From Thermodesulfovibrionales bacterium (lineage in GTDB: Bacteria > Nitrospirota > Thermodesulfovibrionia > Thermodesulfovibrionales > Dissulfurispiraceae), in contig JAOAGP010000006.1 in assembly GCA_026415695.1 (NCBI GenBank), forward strand, positions 1 through 45,854: 45,854 bases of DNA. Reading direction: 5' to 3'. Shown piece after piece: positions 27,719 through 36,008 of the stretch. The position numbers were made by a program, and so were the translations under genes. Below the pieces are notes generated by a model, which saw only the letters and a list, made by a program, of their open reading frames with translations, did no database searches and was not told the DNA's origin. The first letter of the stretch is position 1, and each line of letters starts with the position of its first letter.

Positions 27719-28426
27719 TTGAATTCTTTGATAATCACACAAAACTTGCACAAGTCCTTTTTTACACCAGCTGGTGAGATAAAGGTTCTCAAAGGAATTG
27801 ATGTTGAGTTCAAGAAGGGCGAAATTGTGTCAATCATAGGGCTTTCAGGGGCTGGCAAAAGCACATTTTTGCATGTATTGGGCACCCTTGATAGACCTAC
27901 TGAAGGTCTGATTCAGTATCAATTAGAACAAGAAAAGACCATCAACCCTTTTTCTTTGAATTCTGTGGAACTATCACGGTTTAGGAATGAAATGATTGGT
28001 TTTATATTCCAATTCCACTATCTGCTTCCAGAGTTTTCGGCACTTGAAAATGTAGTGATGGCGGGTCTAATCAATGCACAATACAATAAATCTATTTCAA
28101 AAAATGAGATATACGATAAGGGTTGTCAACTCTTATCTGATTTAGGGATATACAACAGAAAAGACCACAAACCCGGAGAGTTATCTGGGGGTGAACAACA
28201 AAGGGTTGCAGTTGCAAGGGCACTTCTACTAAATCCTGCCGTTGTATTTGCAGATGAACCAACAGGAAACCTTGATTCATCAACAGGGGACGAACTCTTT
28301 AGACTCCTAATAAGGATAAACAATACCAAAGGCACAACATTTGTCATTGTAACCCACAACGAATACCTTTCAAAGCGGTGTAACCGCGTACTTGAAATGA
28401 TAGACGGTAGGCTTAATGCAGTTTGA
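27719..28426 (+). CDS. lolD: Lipoprotein-releasing ABC transporter ATPase LolD
   Basis: The 235-residue product has Walker A GLSGAGKS at residues 41-48, signature LSGGEQQRVAVARALLLNP and Walker B VVFADEPTGNLD. It belongs to the MacB/LolD/FtsE group; the operon with LolC decides for LolD. The start is TTG 27719 with GAGG about eleven bases before. It ends overlapping the next gene by four bases (TTGA). Confidence 0.92.
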   Translation: MNSLIITQNLHKSFFTPAGEIKVLKGIDVEFKKGEIVSIIGLSGAGKSTFLHVLGTLDRPTEGLIQYQLEQEKTINPFSLNSVELSRFRNEMIGFIFQFHYLLPEFSALENVVMAGLINAQYNKSISKNEIYDKGCQLLSDLGIYNRKDHKPGELSGGEQQRVAVARALLLNPAVVFADEPTGNLDSSTGDELFRLLIRINNTKGTTFVIVTHNEYLSKRCNRVLEMIDGRLNAV

Positions 28427-28971
28427 ATAACGATAAAAAAAGGGTAATCCTTGCATATTTCTTCGTAACAGGGATTAATATCTCAGGCACACTAATCCTT
28501 CCAACTATTACTGCTTACCTAATGCCCTTTTTATTCCTGCTAATACCAATCCTTTTACACAAGACAATCAACACAAGATTAGATATAAGGCACATTACCA
28601 TAGGAGTTGTAGCATCAGCCTTGATACTTATTCCAGCATTTATCTATAAGATGCTTTTAGGATTGGCGATTACACAGCCACCCATTGACTATATCCTTGT
28701 TACATACCTTCTTGTTGCCTTTCCTGAAGAGGTATTTTTCAGGGGTTTTTTGATGGAGAGTTTCGGATGTAACATAAAAGGTGTTGTTATCAGTAGCCTA
28801 CTATTTAGTATGGCACATTGGTATAGATATTTCCTTTTTGGCGATTATCTTGCACCACTGACCTTCTTTCCAGCATTAATAATGGGGTTTTTATACATGA
28901 AGACAAGAAACACTATCACATCAACCTTATTTCATGGGACATGTAACACGGTGTTGTTTACTTTGGGGTAA
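28423..28971 (+). CDS. CPBP-family intramembrane metalloprotease
   Basis: The 182-residue product has about six membrane segments and the three CPBP (CAAX protease and bacteriocin-processing) motifs: EExxxR in PEEVFFRGFL (about residue 103), a histidine in SMAHWYRY and FHGTCNT near the C-terminus. Such proteins are thought to cleave peptides inside the membrane; the substrate is unknown. The TTG start overlaps the lolD stop (TTGA), so it is the last gene of the lysS-lol operon. bamA, often next to lol genes, is not here. Confidence 0.86.
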   Translation: MNNDKKRVILAYFFVTGINISGTLILPTITAYLMPFLFLLIPILLHKTINTRLDIRHITIGVVASALILIPAFIYKMLLGLAITQPPIDYILVTYLLVAFPEEVFFRGFLMESFGCNIKGVVISSLLFSMAHWYRYFLFGDYLAPLTFFPALIMGFLYMKTRNTITSTLFHGTCNTVLFTLG

Positions 28972-28977
28972 GATAAA

Positions 28978-29050
28978 TCGGGGCGAGAGGATTTGAACCT
29001 CCGACCCCCTGCTCCCAAGGCAGGTGCGCTCGCCGCTGCGCTACGCCCCG
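28978..29050 (-). tRNA. tRNA-Pro (anticodon TGG)
   Basis: All four arms fold. The acceptor stem is CGGGGCG/CGCCCCG, the D arm GCGC/GCGC, the anticodon arm CCTGC-CTTGGGA-GCAGG with TGG at the reading position, and the T arm GGAGG-TTCAAAT-CCTCT with one wobble pair. The discriminator is A at 28978. CCA is not encoded. The gene is 73 bases and lies on the strand opposite to the lol operon. Confidence 0.96.
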
Positions 29051-29062
29051 AAAAGAATGTTT

Positions 29063-29092
29063 ATTTTAATACTTAAAAAACAAAAAAATCAA
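29063..29092 (-). promoter_or_regulatory. Promoter of tRNA-Pro
   Basis: Minus-strand TTGATT (29092-29087) and TAAAAT (29068-29063) are 18 bases apart, with the -10 twelve bases before the mature 5' end. The surrounding sequence is very A+T-rich, so chance matches are possible. Confidence 0.45.
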
Positions 29093-29142
29093 ACTTTTGC
29101 TACCATATGTAAACAATTGTCATATCCTTAAAGCAAAGGTAT

Positions 29143-31098
29143 TTAAATACTTTCATCTAAAAGCGATAGCCTCTCTTCTTCTGAATCAGCATAAGCAAGG
29201 GCAATCTCAAGAAATCTTTCATGCACCTCAATAAATGCATCAACAATGTCTGGGTCAAAGTGACTACCCCTACCAGACCTTATTATCTCTACAGCCATTT
29301 TGTGAGATAAACCTTTTTTATAAACCCTTTTACATACCAAGGCGTCATAAACATCTACAAGCCCCATAATCCTTGCAGACAATGGTATCTCCTCACCTTT
29401 CAGTCCTTGAGGATATCCGCTACCATCCCATTTTTCCTGATGGCTGTATGCTATTTCACGCGCAAGTTTTAGGAAGGAGTTTTCACCAAGTATTTGTTCT
29501 GCAGAGTCAATTACTTTTTTTCCATAAATGGTGTGTTTTTTCATAATCTCAAACTCCTCATCGTTGAATCTTCCCGGCTTCAGAAGTATCCTGTCTGGGA
29601 TACCCACCTTACCTATATCATGCATAGGTGCTGATAAGTAGAGGAGTTGTATATATTCATCGTCAAGTATATGTTTGTACTTTGGATTTTTCTTGAGTGT
29701 TCGTGAGAGTATCCTTACATACTCTTTTGTCCTCTTTATATGGCCGCCTGTTTCAGGGTCTCTTGTCTCCGTAATATTTGCAATTGCCTCAATCGCAGCA
29801 GTCTGTGTAAGTACAATCTGTTTGTTTCGCTCCCTAACCCTGTTTTCTTCCATTCTAACTCTGACAAAGGAAAGCAGTGAAAGATTTGATACATAAGTTA
29901 GTAAGGGATAAAATGGGGAAATGTAAATACCTTTTGAGAAGTACAAAAATGAAAGAACACAAATCAATAAACTTGTAATAAAAACAATCCCAATACACCA
30001 CAATGCTCTTAAATAGGCTATGAGAAATGTTGAAAAAAGACCAAGTATGATGACAAAACACATCTCAACTGAAAACGCATATGATGGTCTGATAATAAAG
30101 TCGCTTCTCAATATGCTATCAATTATATTTGCGTGTATCTCCACACCAGCCATAGTGGGGTCAAATGGAGTAGCCCTCAAGTCTTTAAGTCCTGCAGCAG
30201 TGGCTCCTATTAGCACTATCTTACCCCTAATATCTTCTAAAGATACCGTTTCTTTGATAATGTCTGATGCAGATATGTTTATGAAACTGCCTGAAGGCCC
30301 TTTGTAAGGTATCAACATCTTACTACCTTTAATAAGTGGTATTGCTGTATCATCCAAAAAAAGAATTGCCTCATCGGTCTTCTTCAATGACAACACAATC
30401 TGCGATATATCAGCCGCTGATAACAATGTAGATAGTGAAAGGTTTGGATAGATGTTATCCTTATATCGCATTATAATAGGTGCCGTTCTTACAATCCCAT
30501 CAATATCTGGACCTATGTTTATAAAACCAGCATCTTGTGAGTGTTTAAGCAATGTATCTACAGGGCAGAGAATATTTACAGGTTCAATTAGATTTGATGT
30601 TGCCCCCTCTGACATCTTAATAAAGACATCAAGAGGTTTTATGCTACATGCCTTGTTAGTTGTAGTATTGTCAAACAAAAACTGATATCCCAAAACCACT
30701 TTGCTATCCTTAATAGAATGAGCAAGTATTAAATCGTTATCATAGTATCTCGTTTCAATCCCTGTGATATTCATCTTTAATCCAAACTCTTTTGACATCT
30801 CCTGCTTAATCCTTCCTATTGATGTCCTATCAGGTTCAGCAAAGATTATATCAACACCTATGGCGATAGACCCCATCTGCTTTAGTTTATCAATCAGCCG
30901 TGCAACAAGATATCTTGGCCAAGGCCATTGTCCAAGGGTTTCAAGACTTTTTTCATCAATAGCCACAATGGTGACAATGCCTGTAGAATTGGGTTCTTTT
31001 CTTAATCTTAGAAAGGAATCATATACCTTGAGTTCAAGAAAGGTGAGGAAAAGTGGTTGCAACCAATAGATTAAACAGAAAAGGGCTGTAACCACCAA
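29143..31098 (-). CDS. CHASE2 sensor with HD-GYP c-di-GMP phosphodiesterase output
   Basis: The 651-residue frame has an N-terminal membrane segment, an extracytoplasmic CHASE2 domain (about 20-330, with IVTIVAIDEKSLETLGQWPW and GKIVLIGATAAGLKD) and three more membrane segments (about 341-412). A cytoplasmic HD-GYP domain follows, with HD at 493-494 in PMHDIGKVGIPD and GYP at 561-563 in WDGSGYPQGLKG; metal-site residues look intact. It should degrade cyclic-di-GMP in response to a periplasmic signal. The only standard start is TTG 31098, which cuts into the first membrane segment. The frame is open upstream to the ompA end and encodes a fitting positive N-terminus (LTKNKEKTLSIFIGL). The true start is uncertain. 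Confidence 0.88.
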   Translation of the reverse strand: MVVTALFCLIYWLQPLFLTFLELKVYDSFLRLRKEPNSTGIVTIVAIDEKSLETLGQWPWPRYLVARLIDKLKQMGSIAIGVDIIFAEPDRTSIGRIKQEMSKEFGLKMNITGIETRYYDNDLILAHSIKDSKVVLGYQFLFDNTTTNKACSIKPLDVFIKMSEGATSNLIEPVNILCPVDTLLKHSQDAGFINIGPDIDGIVRTAPIIMRYKDNIYPNLSLSTLLSAADISQIVLSLKKTDEAILFLDDTAIPLIKGSKMLIPYKGPSGSFINISASDIIKETVSLEDIRGKIVLIGATAAGLKDLRATPFDPTMAGVEIHANIIDSILRSDFIIRPSYAFSVEMCFVIILGLFSTFLIAYLRALWCIGIVFITSLLICVLSFLYFSKGIYISPFYPLLTYVSNLSLLSFVRVRMEENRVRERNKQIVLTQTAAIEAIANITETRDPETGGHIKRTKEYVRILSRTLKKNPKYKHILDDEYIQLLYLSAPMHDIGKVGIPDRILLKPGRFNDEEFEIMKKHTIYGKKVIDSAEQILGENSFLKLAREIAYSHQEKWDGSGYPQGLKGEEIPLSARIMGLVDVYDALVCKRVYKKGLSHKMAVEIIRSGRGSHFDPDIVDAFIEVHERFLEIALAYADSEEERLSLLDESI

Positions 31099-31154
31099 TC
31101 CAATAAAAATGGATAAAGTTTTTTCTTTGTTTTTTGTAAGAATATTTAATACTA

Positions 31155-31787
31155 TTACCTTACCACCACTTCCACTCTACGATTCCTCGGTTCACTTACA
31201 TTATCTCCAGTTGGTATAAGCAGGTCTCTCTTACCATGATAACTTGTAGTTATACTTTCTGCAGATATGCCTTTTGAAACAAGGAATTCCTTTACAACCT
31301 CTGCCCTCTGTGCAGAAAGTTTCATATTAAAGGCATCCGTGCCAGTTGTATCAGTATGTCCGATAACCGATATCTCATATGTTGGGCGGCTCTTGATTGC
31401 CTCCACAATTGAGGATATTTGTGCCTCAGATTCTTTAGTGAGCTTAGTAGTGCCACTGATGAAATAGAACAAAAACCTTGCTGGTTCCATAGGTTTTGCT
31501 TTAAGTGCCTCACCAAAAATAGCCTGAATCTCCTTACTATCTATCTCTTTAGGTTGTGAAGGAGGGGTTTTTGCATCCTCAATCTCTACAACTGTGTTTG
31601 CCTTTTGTAAGATACTCTCTCCTGCCTCATTCCTCACCGTAATCTGCCCGACCTTGCCGTCATCATCCGCTACAAGCACAACAATCTCATTGGGTTGTTT
31701 TGGTGGTGCAACTACCTTCTCCTTGGTAGCACAACCAACAAGGATAAAAACAGCCAATATCAAGATGTGATTTATTAGTAATTTCAT
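31155..31787 (-). CDS. OmpA-family peptidoglycan-binding lipoprotein
   Basis: The 210-residue product has a lipoprotein signal with lipobox LVGC (C19), a middle region of unknown fold (about 20-95) and a C-terminal OmpA domain (about 105-210) with ISVIGHTDTTGTDAFNMKLSAQRAEVV and NRRVEVVV. Such domains bind diaminopimelate in peptidoglycan. It sits between the FecR-domain gene (12 bases) and the CHASE2 gene, a combination seen in many Gram-negative genomes. Confidence 0.9.
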   Translation of the reverse strand: MKLLINHILILAVFILVGCATKEKVVAPPKQPNEIVVLVADDDGKVGQITVRNEAGESILQKANTVVEIEDAKTPPSQPKEIDSKEIQAIFGEALKAKPMEPARFLFYFISGTTKLTKESEAQISSIVEAIKSRPTYEISVIGHTDTTGTDAFNMKLSAQRAEVVKEFLVSKGISAESITTSYHGKRDLLIPTGDNVSEPRNRRVEVVVR

Positions 31788-31799
31788 TTTTTATTTCCT

Positions 31800-32237
31800 T
31801 TATTCGCTTACTTTAATGTAAAAACTCGTGCCTCTAATTCCAATAGTAGATGTTGGGGTTTGCACAGAAACTGATTGAGGAGAGAGTTTCCCTATCCTAC
31901 CTGAATTATAGGTGGCAGTTCCTTTACTTATCTTTGTTAGCATAGATAGATTCCCTTCGGCGGGCTTAAAGACAAACTTGCTGATGTCTAATCGTGAGTT
32001 CGGACCAATACTCATTCTTGAATCATCCTTAAAGATGATACCCATTAAACCATCCTTGCCTGTTTTAAGGATATCACCTTGTTGTATTTTAAACCCATCA
32101 GTAGCCTTTATATCCTTCCCACCTCTTTCTACAAATGCCTCACCACTTACATTTCTAAGACTTCCTGCGATCTCATCTGAAGCATATACTTGAACAACAA
32201 ATAGAGATAAAAAAATCACGATACATAAATTCCTCAT
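31800..32237 (-). CDS. Periplasmic FecR-domain protein
   Basis: The 145-residue product has a signal peptide (MRNLCIVIFLSLFVVQVYA) and a FecR-like domain (VSGEAFVERGG, IQQGDILKTGKDGLMGIIFKD and TPTSTIGIRGTSFYI at the end). It is not the transmembrane anti-sigma FecR of iron uptake: there is no cytoplasmic part and no sigma gene. It is the first gene of fecR-ompA-CHASE2. AAGGAGG precedes the ATG. Confidence 0.87.
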   Translation of the reverse strand: MRNLCIVIFLSLFVVQVYASDEIAGSLRNVSGEAFVERGGKDIKATDGFKIQQGDILKTGKDGLMGIIFKDDSRMSIGPNSRLDISKFVFKPAEGNLSMLTKISKGTATYNSGRIGKLSPQSVSVQTPTSTIGIRGTSFYIKVSE

Positions 32238-32278
32238 ATTAAATCCTCCTTCCCCTTTTTTAATTCACTACCACAACA

Positions 32279-32305
32279 AGTATAACCACATTACATAAAC
32301 CGCAA
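32279..32305 (-). promoter_or_regulatory. Possible promoter of the fecR-ompA-CHASE2 operon
   Basis: Minus-strand TTGCGG (32305-32300) and TATACT (32284-32279) are 15 bases apart. The -10 is good but the spacing is short, so this is a weak proposal. Confidence 0.33.
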
Positions 32306-32313
32306 CTCTTATA

Positions 32314-32682
32314 TCAGCTAATCTCAAGTGCTTTAATGAGCCAATTCCTAATCTCATCGTTTATTGGATACATCATAAAATACACCTTGTCTTTGTTTTC
32401 ATCAATTGCCCTTAAAAGCATATCTTCAGGTATCTCTGGTATCTGGGCAAGTGTCTCTGCGTAACCTGCAGCGGTATGTCTCATCAATGATAAAATAGGT
32501 TTTTTATCGGCACAGTCTATGTAAAACACATATCCCTTTATGTGCTCCTTCCTATGTAATCCATCGTCTTTTAAAAGACAAACTGGTGACATCAGATCCT
32601 TTGGCATTACATCCCATAATATGTGTTGTTTTACAAATGGCTCTTGTTTTATTTCTTGTAGTGTCAAAATCCTCAAAAACAT
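32314..32682 (-). CDS. Unknown protein, 122 residues
   Basis: I do not recognise the family. The product has no signal peptide or membrane segment and seems a small cytoplasmic globular protein with two cysteines (SPVCLLKDDG, YIDCADKK). The C-terminal half is rich in acidic residues (IPEIPEDMLLRAIDENKDK). It lies 19 bases behind a glutaredoxin gene and has a ribosome-binding site (AGGAGG) before the ATG, so it is likely real and co-transcribed. Confidence 0.7.
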   Translation of the reverse strand: MFLRILTLQEIKQEPFVKQHILWDVMPKDLMSPVCLLKDDGLHRKEHIKGYVFYIDCADKKPILSLMRHTAAGYAETLAQIPEIPEDMLLRAIDENKDKVYFMMYPINDEIRNWLIKALEIS

Positions 32683-32701
32683 CTTATAAAAACCTCCTAA
32701 A

Positions 32702-32947
32702 CTAATTATTTAGATTTTTAAGCATATCTTCACTATACCCTACAATCACATCTGACACAACTATTGTAGGGAATGTTAAATCTGGATTAAATCTCTTTAT
32801 CTCATTACATAAAAAGTTCTGCTCATTTTGAGGAAACTTATCAACCTCAATGTATTCATAATGTATTCCTTTTGCATCCATAAACTGTCTCGCCTTTTTA
32901 CATGCAGGACAGCCACTAAGTGAATAAAATATTATCTTCTTAGCCAT
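32702..32947 (-). CDS. Glutaredoxin-like protein
   Basis: The 81-residue product has the thioredoxin fold of glutaredoxins: active site CPAC (C13, C16) in SLSGCPACKKA and the cis-proline segment LTFPTIVV. CPAC instead of CPYC suggests a NrdH-like or divergent glutaredoxin with thiol-disulfide exchange activity. It lies between an HTH-like protein and an unknown protein with gaps of 14 and 19 bases. Confidence 0.88.
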   Translation of the reverse strand: MAKKIIFYSLSGCPACKKARQFMDAKGIHYEYIEVDKFPQNEQNFLCNEIKRFNPDLTFPTIVVSDVIVGYSEDMLKNLNN

Positions 32948-32961
32948 CTATACCTCCTCCG

Positions 32962-33321
32962 TTATGCATTACCAAAAGTGCCATGTCCATGTATCATCAT
33001 TTGATATTCTTGTGATGTATGCCCAACATCTTCAAGCATCTCAAATACTGCCTTTTGAATGATTGTTAAATCAAGATTAAGGATTTGAGACATTTCCGTA
33101 AGAGGCATGCCTAAAACAAAATGTCTCTCTGCTATGAATATCTTAAGGGCATCATCTAAAATAAAATCCTTTAACTCCTTATCCTCAACATTAATAATAT
33201 CTGCAGCCTCATTAAAGGTCATACCTTCGTTCATATACCTTCTAACCTTATCAAGATTCTCCTCATAAATCCTTGTCTCTTCTTCATCATACTGCTTGTA
33301 CTTAATTTCTGACATTTCCAT
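32962..33321 (-). CDS. Small protein with two HTH-like repeats
   Basis: From ATG 33321 the product has 119 residues. The longer open frame from 33405 would run into yihY and lacks a ribosome-binding site, while AGGAAGGGG stands directly before 33321. ATG 33315 is also possible. Residues 33-54 (GMTFNEAADIINVEDKELKD) and 71-92 (GMPLTEMSQILNLDLTIIQK) are an internal repeat whose pattern resembles helix-turn-helix units. I do not recognise a named family. A DNA-binding role is inferred only. Confidence 0.7.
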   Translation of the reverse strand: MEMSEIKYKQYDEEETRIYEENLDKVRRYMNEGMTFNEAADIINVEDKELKDFILDDALKIFIAERHFVLGMPLTEMSQILNLDLTIIQKAVFEMLEDVGHTSQEYQMMIHGHGTFGNA

Positions 33322-33361
33322 CCCCTTCCTCTTATTATGATTTTTTATTATAACACTATAT

Positions 33362-34195
33362 TCAGTTTCTTGACCTCTGAAGATTATATACCAGTTCTGC
33401 ACCAATCAACATGATACAAGCCGAATAGTAAATCCACAATAGGAATATAACAAAGGCTGTAAGGGGTCCGTATATTGCACCCAATTTTAAGAGGTTACCA
33501 ACATATATTGTAAAGATGTGTTTGGCAATCTCCATAAAAACACTACTGAATAAAGCACCAATTGCTGCATGTTTTACCTTAATCTTCTGATTAGGCAGTA
33601 TGAGATAAAGACTGAATAAGGTGAAAAATATTACAAGAAAAGGCAAAATAAAACCAACTATAAAACCTGTAAAAACACCAATCTCAAGGTTAGGCAAAAA
33701 CCTTTTTAATACATAAGCCTCGGCTACTATATAAGTTGATACAAAGGATGCTAAAACAAGGGCAAAGGTAAATGTAACTAACAAAAATGACAACAGTAGT
33801 GACAATAAAAAATGCCGAGAGTGTTTTACCTTAAATATCTTGTCCATTGAGTATTCAAGGCTGGATAACAATTCATAACATAAAAAGGCATATAGGATTA
33901 AGGTTATGTTGCCTATTTTCTTGTATGTAATCAAACTGCTTAAACCCTCTGAAATACCTTTAGTAACAGAAGGAAACATGTTGATTATCCTCTCAGTAAA
34001 AAACATGTAAAACTCCTGCCTCTCCCCAAGGATGTATCCTAATATTGTCAACAATAAAAGGCAATAAGGAACGAGGGCAAGGATGAAGAAGAAGGATACT
34101 GCCGCTGCAAGCATATGCCCACTGTCTTTGAAAAAATCGGCAAAACTTCTTACTAATATCCTGACAAACCTAATCTTTTTGTTGAAGATTACCAT
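33362..34195 (-). CDS. YihY/BrkB-family inner-membrane protein
   Basis: The 277-residue product has about six membrane segments and family features such as DSGHMLAAAVSFFFILALVPY near the N-terminus and YGPLTAFVIFLLWIYYSACIMLIGAELVY at the end. The family is widespread; its function is not settled (it was once misnamed RNase BN). No ribosome-binding site precedes the ATG. TACAAT lies ten bases upstream on the minus strand, so the transcript may be nearly leaderless. Confidence 0.88.
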   Translation of the reverse strand: MVIFNKKIRFVRILVRSFADFFKDSGHMLAAAVSFFFILALVPYCLLLLTILGYILGERQEFYMFFTERIINMFPSVTKGISEGLSSLITYKKIGNITLILYAFLCYELLSSLEYSMDKIFKVKHSRHFLLSLLLSFLLVTFTFALVLASFVSTYIVAEAYVLKRFLPNLEIGVFTGFIVGFILPFLVIFFTLFSLYLILPNQKIKVKHAAIGALFSSVFMEIAKHIFTIYVGNLLKLGAIYGPLTAFVIFLLWIYYSACIMLIGAELVYNLQRSRN

Positions 34196-34319
34196 CTGTT
34201 TTGGTATTGTAACCTTTTAGACAAAAATTACACCATAAAATAATGATAAACCTGTATCTAACAAATAAATGTAAATGTGCAGATTTTTAGGTTAAAATAC
34301 AAAACGGTAAGGATTGGGT

Positions 34320-36008
34320 ATGCTTTCAGAATTAGGCATAAAAAACTTCGCAATAATAAAAAACCTGTCGGTTAACTTTAGCAAAGGACTAAATCTCATC
34401 ACAGGTGAGACAGGGGCTGGTAAATCAGTCATCGTTGATGCCATTTCAATGCTTATTGCCCAAAGGGCATCCGCTGAATACATCAAATCTGGTGAAAAAG
34501 AGGCACAGATTGAGGCAGTATTTCAGGACATCCCGGAGTCAATTAAATCCATTCTTGATGAGATTTCAATAATGCCATCTGATGAGTTAATACTTCGTAG
34601 GATCATCTCAACACAAGGTAAAAACAAGGCTTACATCAATGATACCCCTGTAAACATTCAGACTTTCTTAAACATCACAAATAATCTCATAGACATCCAT
34701 GGACAATCACAACATCAAAATCTATTACGGAGAGACACCCACTTACAATTACTTGATACATTTGCAAAACTCACAGACAAACTTTCACAATACAAATCTA
34801 TTTATCTGGATGTTCAATCAATAAAAAACAAACTTGAAACCATTAGAAATAACCTTAAGGATGCCATTCAGCGAGAGGATTTTTTGAGATACCAGATAAG
34901 AGAGATAGAGTCTGCAGACCCAAAGATTAATGAGTTAGAAGAACTATTAGATGAGTTTAAAGTGCTCTCACATATTCAAAGATTAAAGGAATTAATGCAT
35001 GATGCCTACGAAAGCCTATACGGTGCTGAGATCTCCTGTTATTCAAGATTGAGGGCTGCATATGAGTATATTGAAAAGGTTTGTGAGTTAGACTCCACAC
35101 AAGCAGACATACTAAACAGTCTAAAGGACGCCATGATAATCATTGATGACACATCAAATATGCTTAGAAATAAAAAATCCATTTATGAAGAAAATCCTGA
35201 AAGGCTTAACTATGTCTCTGACAGGATAGACCTTCTTAAAAGGCTAATGAAAAAATACGGAAATTCCATTGCAGAGGTCATCCAACACAAAAAAAATGCT
35301 GAAGAGGAGATTAAAAATTTACAATTATCTAACGAGGAAGAGAAAAGATTATCTGATGAATTGCTTCTCCTTGAATCAAAGCTGTTTGATTTAGCACAAG
35401 AGATTAGTTCAAAGAGAAAAAGTGCATCAGATGAGATGACAGCACTTGTAAATGATGAACTCAAGAGATTAGGTTTTCAAAATCCCAATTTTTATGTATC
35501 CATTTCAACAAAACAACATCCTTCAATCAATGGAATGGATGTAGTAGAATTCTTTTTTTCTGCTAATCCGGGTGAGCCTCCTAAACCTCTTAATAAGGTT
35601 GCATCAGGGGGGGAATTGTCAAGGCTGATGCTTGCCCTCAAAGTCGTTTGCATGAATGAACAATCTGATAGCATCTATGAGCCAAATACCCTCATATTTG
35701 ATGAGGTGGATGCTGGCATTGGAGGTATTACAGCAAATAATGTTGGGGTAAGGTTAAAAAAATTGGCAGAGAGATATCAGGTTTTGTGCATAACTCACCT
35801 TCCACAGATAGCAGCCTTTGCAGATTACCATTTAATGATTGAAAAACTGACAGATACCCAAGGTGTAAGGGTCAAGATATCACATCTTACAGATGACGAG
35901 AGACTTTTTGAGATTGCAAGGATGCTAAGTGGTAGTGTTACTGAAACATCATTGATGCACGCAAAAGAGATGCTACAGTCTAAAGCATTACAAGGAGAGC
36001 CCCGTTGA
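34320..36008 (+). CDS. recN: DNA repair protein RecN
   Basis: From ATG 34320 the product has 562 residues. It shows SMC-like organisation: an N-terminal P-loop in TGETGAGKSVIVDAI, long coiled coils (about 150-365, with a head-proximal IHGQSQHQNLL before them), and a C-terminal ATPase half with ASGGELSRLMLALK and IFDEVDAGIGG. RecN acts in double-strand break repair. AAGGA lies six bases before this ATG; a TTG two codons upstream is less likely. Confidence 0.96.
   Translation: MLSELGIKNFAIIKNLSVNFSKGLNLITGETGAGKSVIVDAISMLIAQRASAEYIKSGEKEAQIEAVFQDIPESIKSILDEISIMPSDELILRRIISTQGKNKAYINDTPVNIQTFLNITNNLIDIHGQSQHQNLLRRDTHLQLLDTFAKLTDKLSQYKSIYLDVQSIKNKLETIRNNLKDAIQREDFLRYQIREIESADPKINELEELLDEFKVLSHIQRLKELMHDAYESLYGAEISCYSRLRAAYEYIEKVCELDSTQADILNSLKDAMIIIDDTSNMLRNKKSIYEENPERLNYVSDRIDLLKRLMKKYGNSIAEVIQHKKNAEEEIKNLQLSNEEEKRLSDELLLLESKLFDLAQEISSKRKSASDEMTALVNDELKRLGFQNPNFYVSISTKQHPSINGMDVVEFFFSANPGEPPKPLNKVASGGELSRLMLALKVVCMNEQSDSIYEPNTLIFDEVDAGIGGITANNVGVRLKKLAERYQVLCITHLPQIAAFADYHLMIEKLTDTQGVRVKISHLTDDERLFEIARMLSGSVTETSLMHAKEMLQSKALQGEPR

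Noticed and set aside
29136-29155. Palindrome GTATTTAAATAC at the end of the CHASE2 gene as terminator
   Set aside because: It overlaps the stop codon, is all A/T and lacks a following T run.
33322-33405. N-terminal extension of the tandem-HTH protein up to 33405
   Set aside because: The added residues overlap the yihY end, lack a ribosome-binding site and differ in character; ATG 33321 has AGGAAGGGG directly before it.
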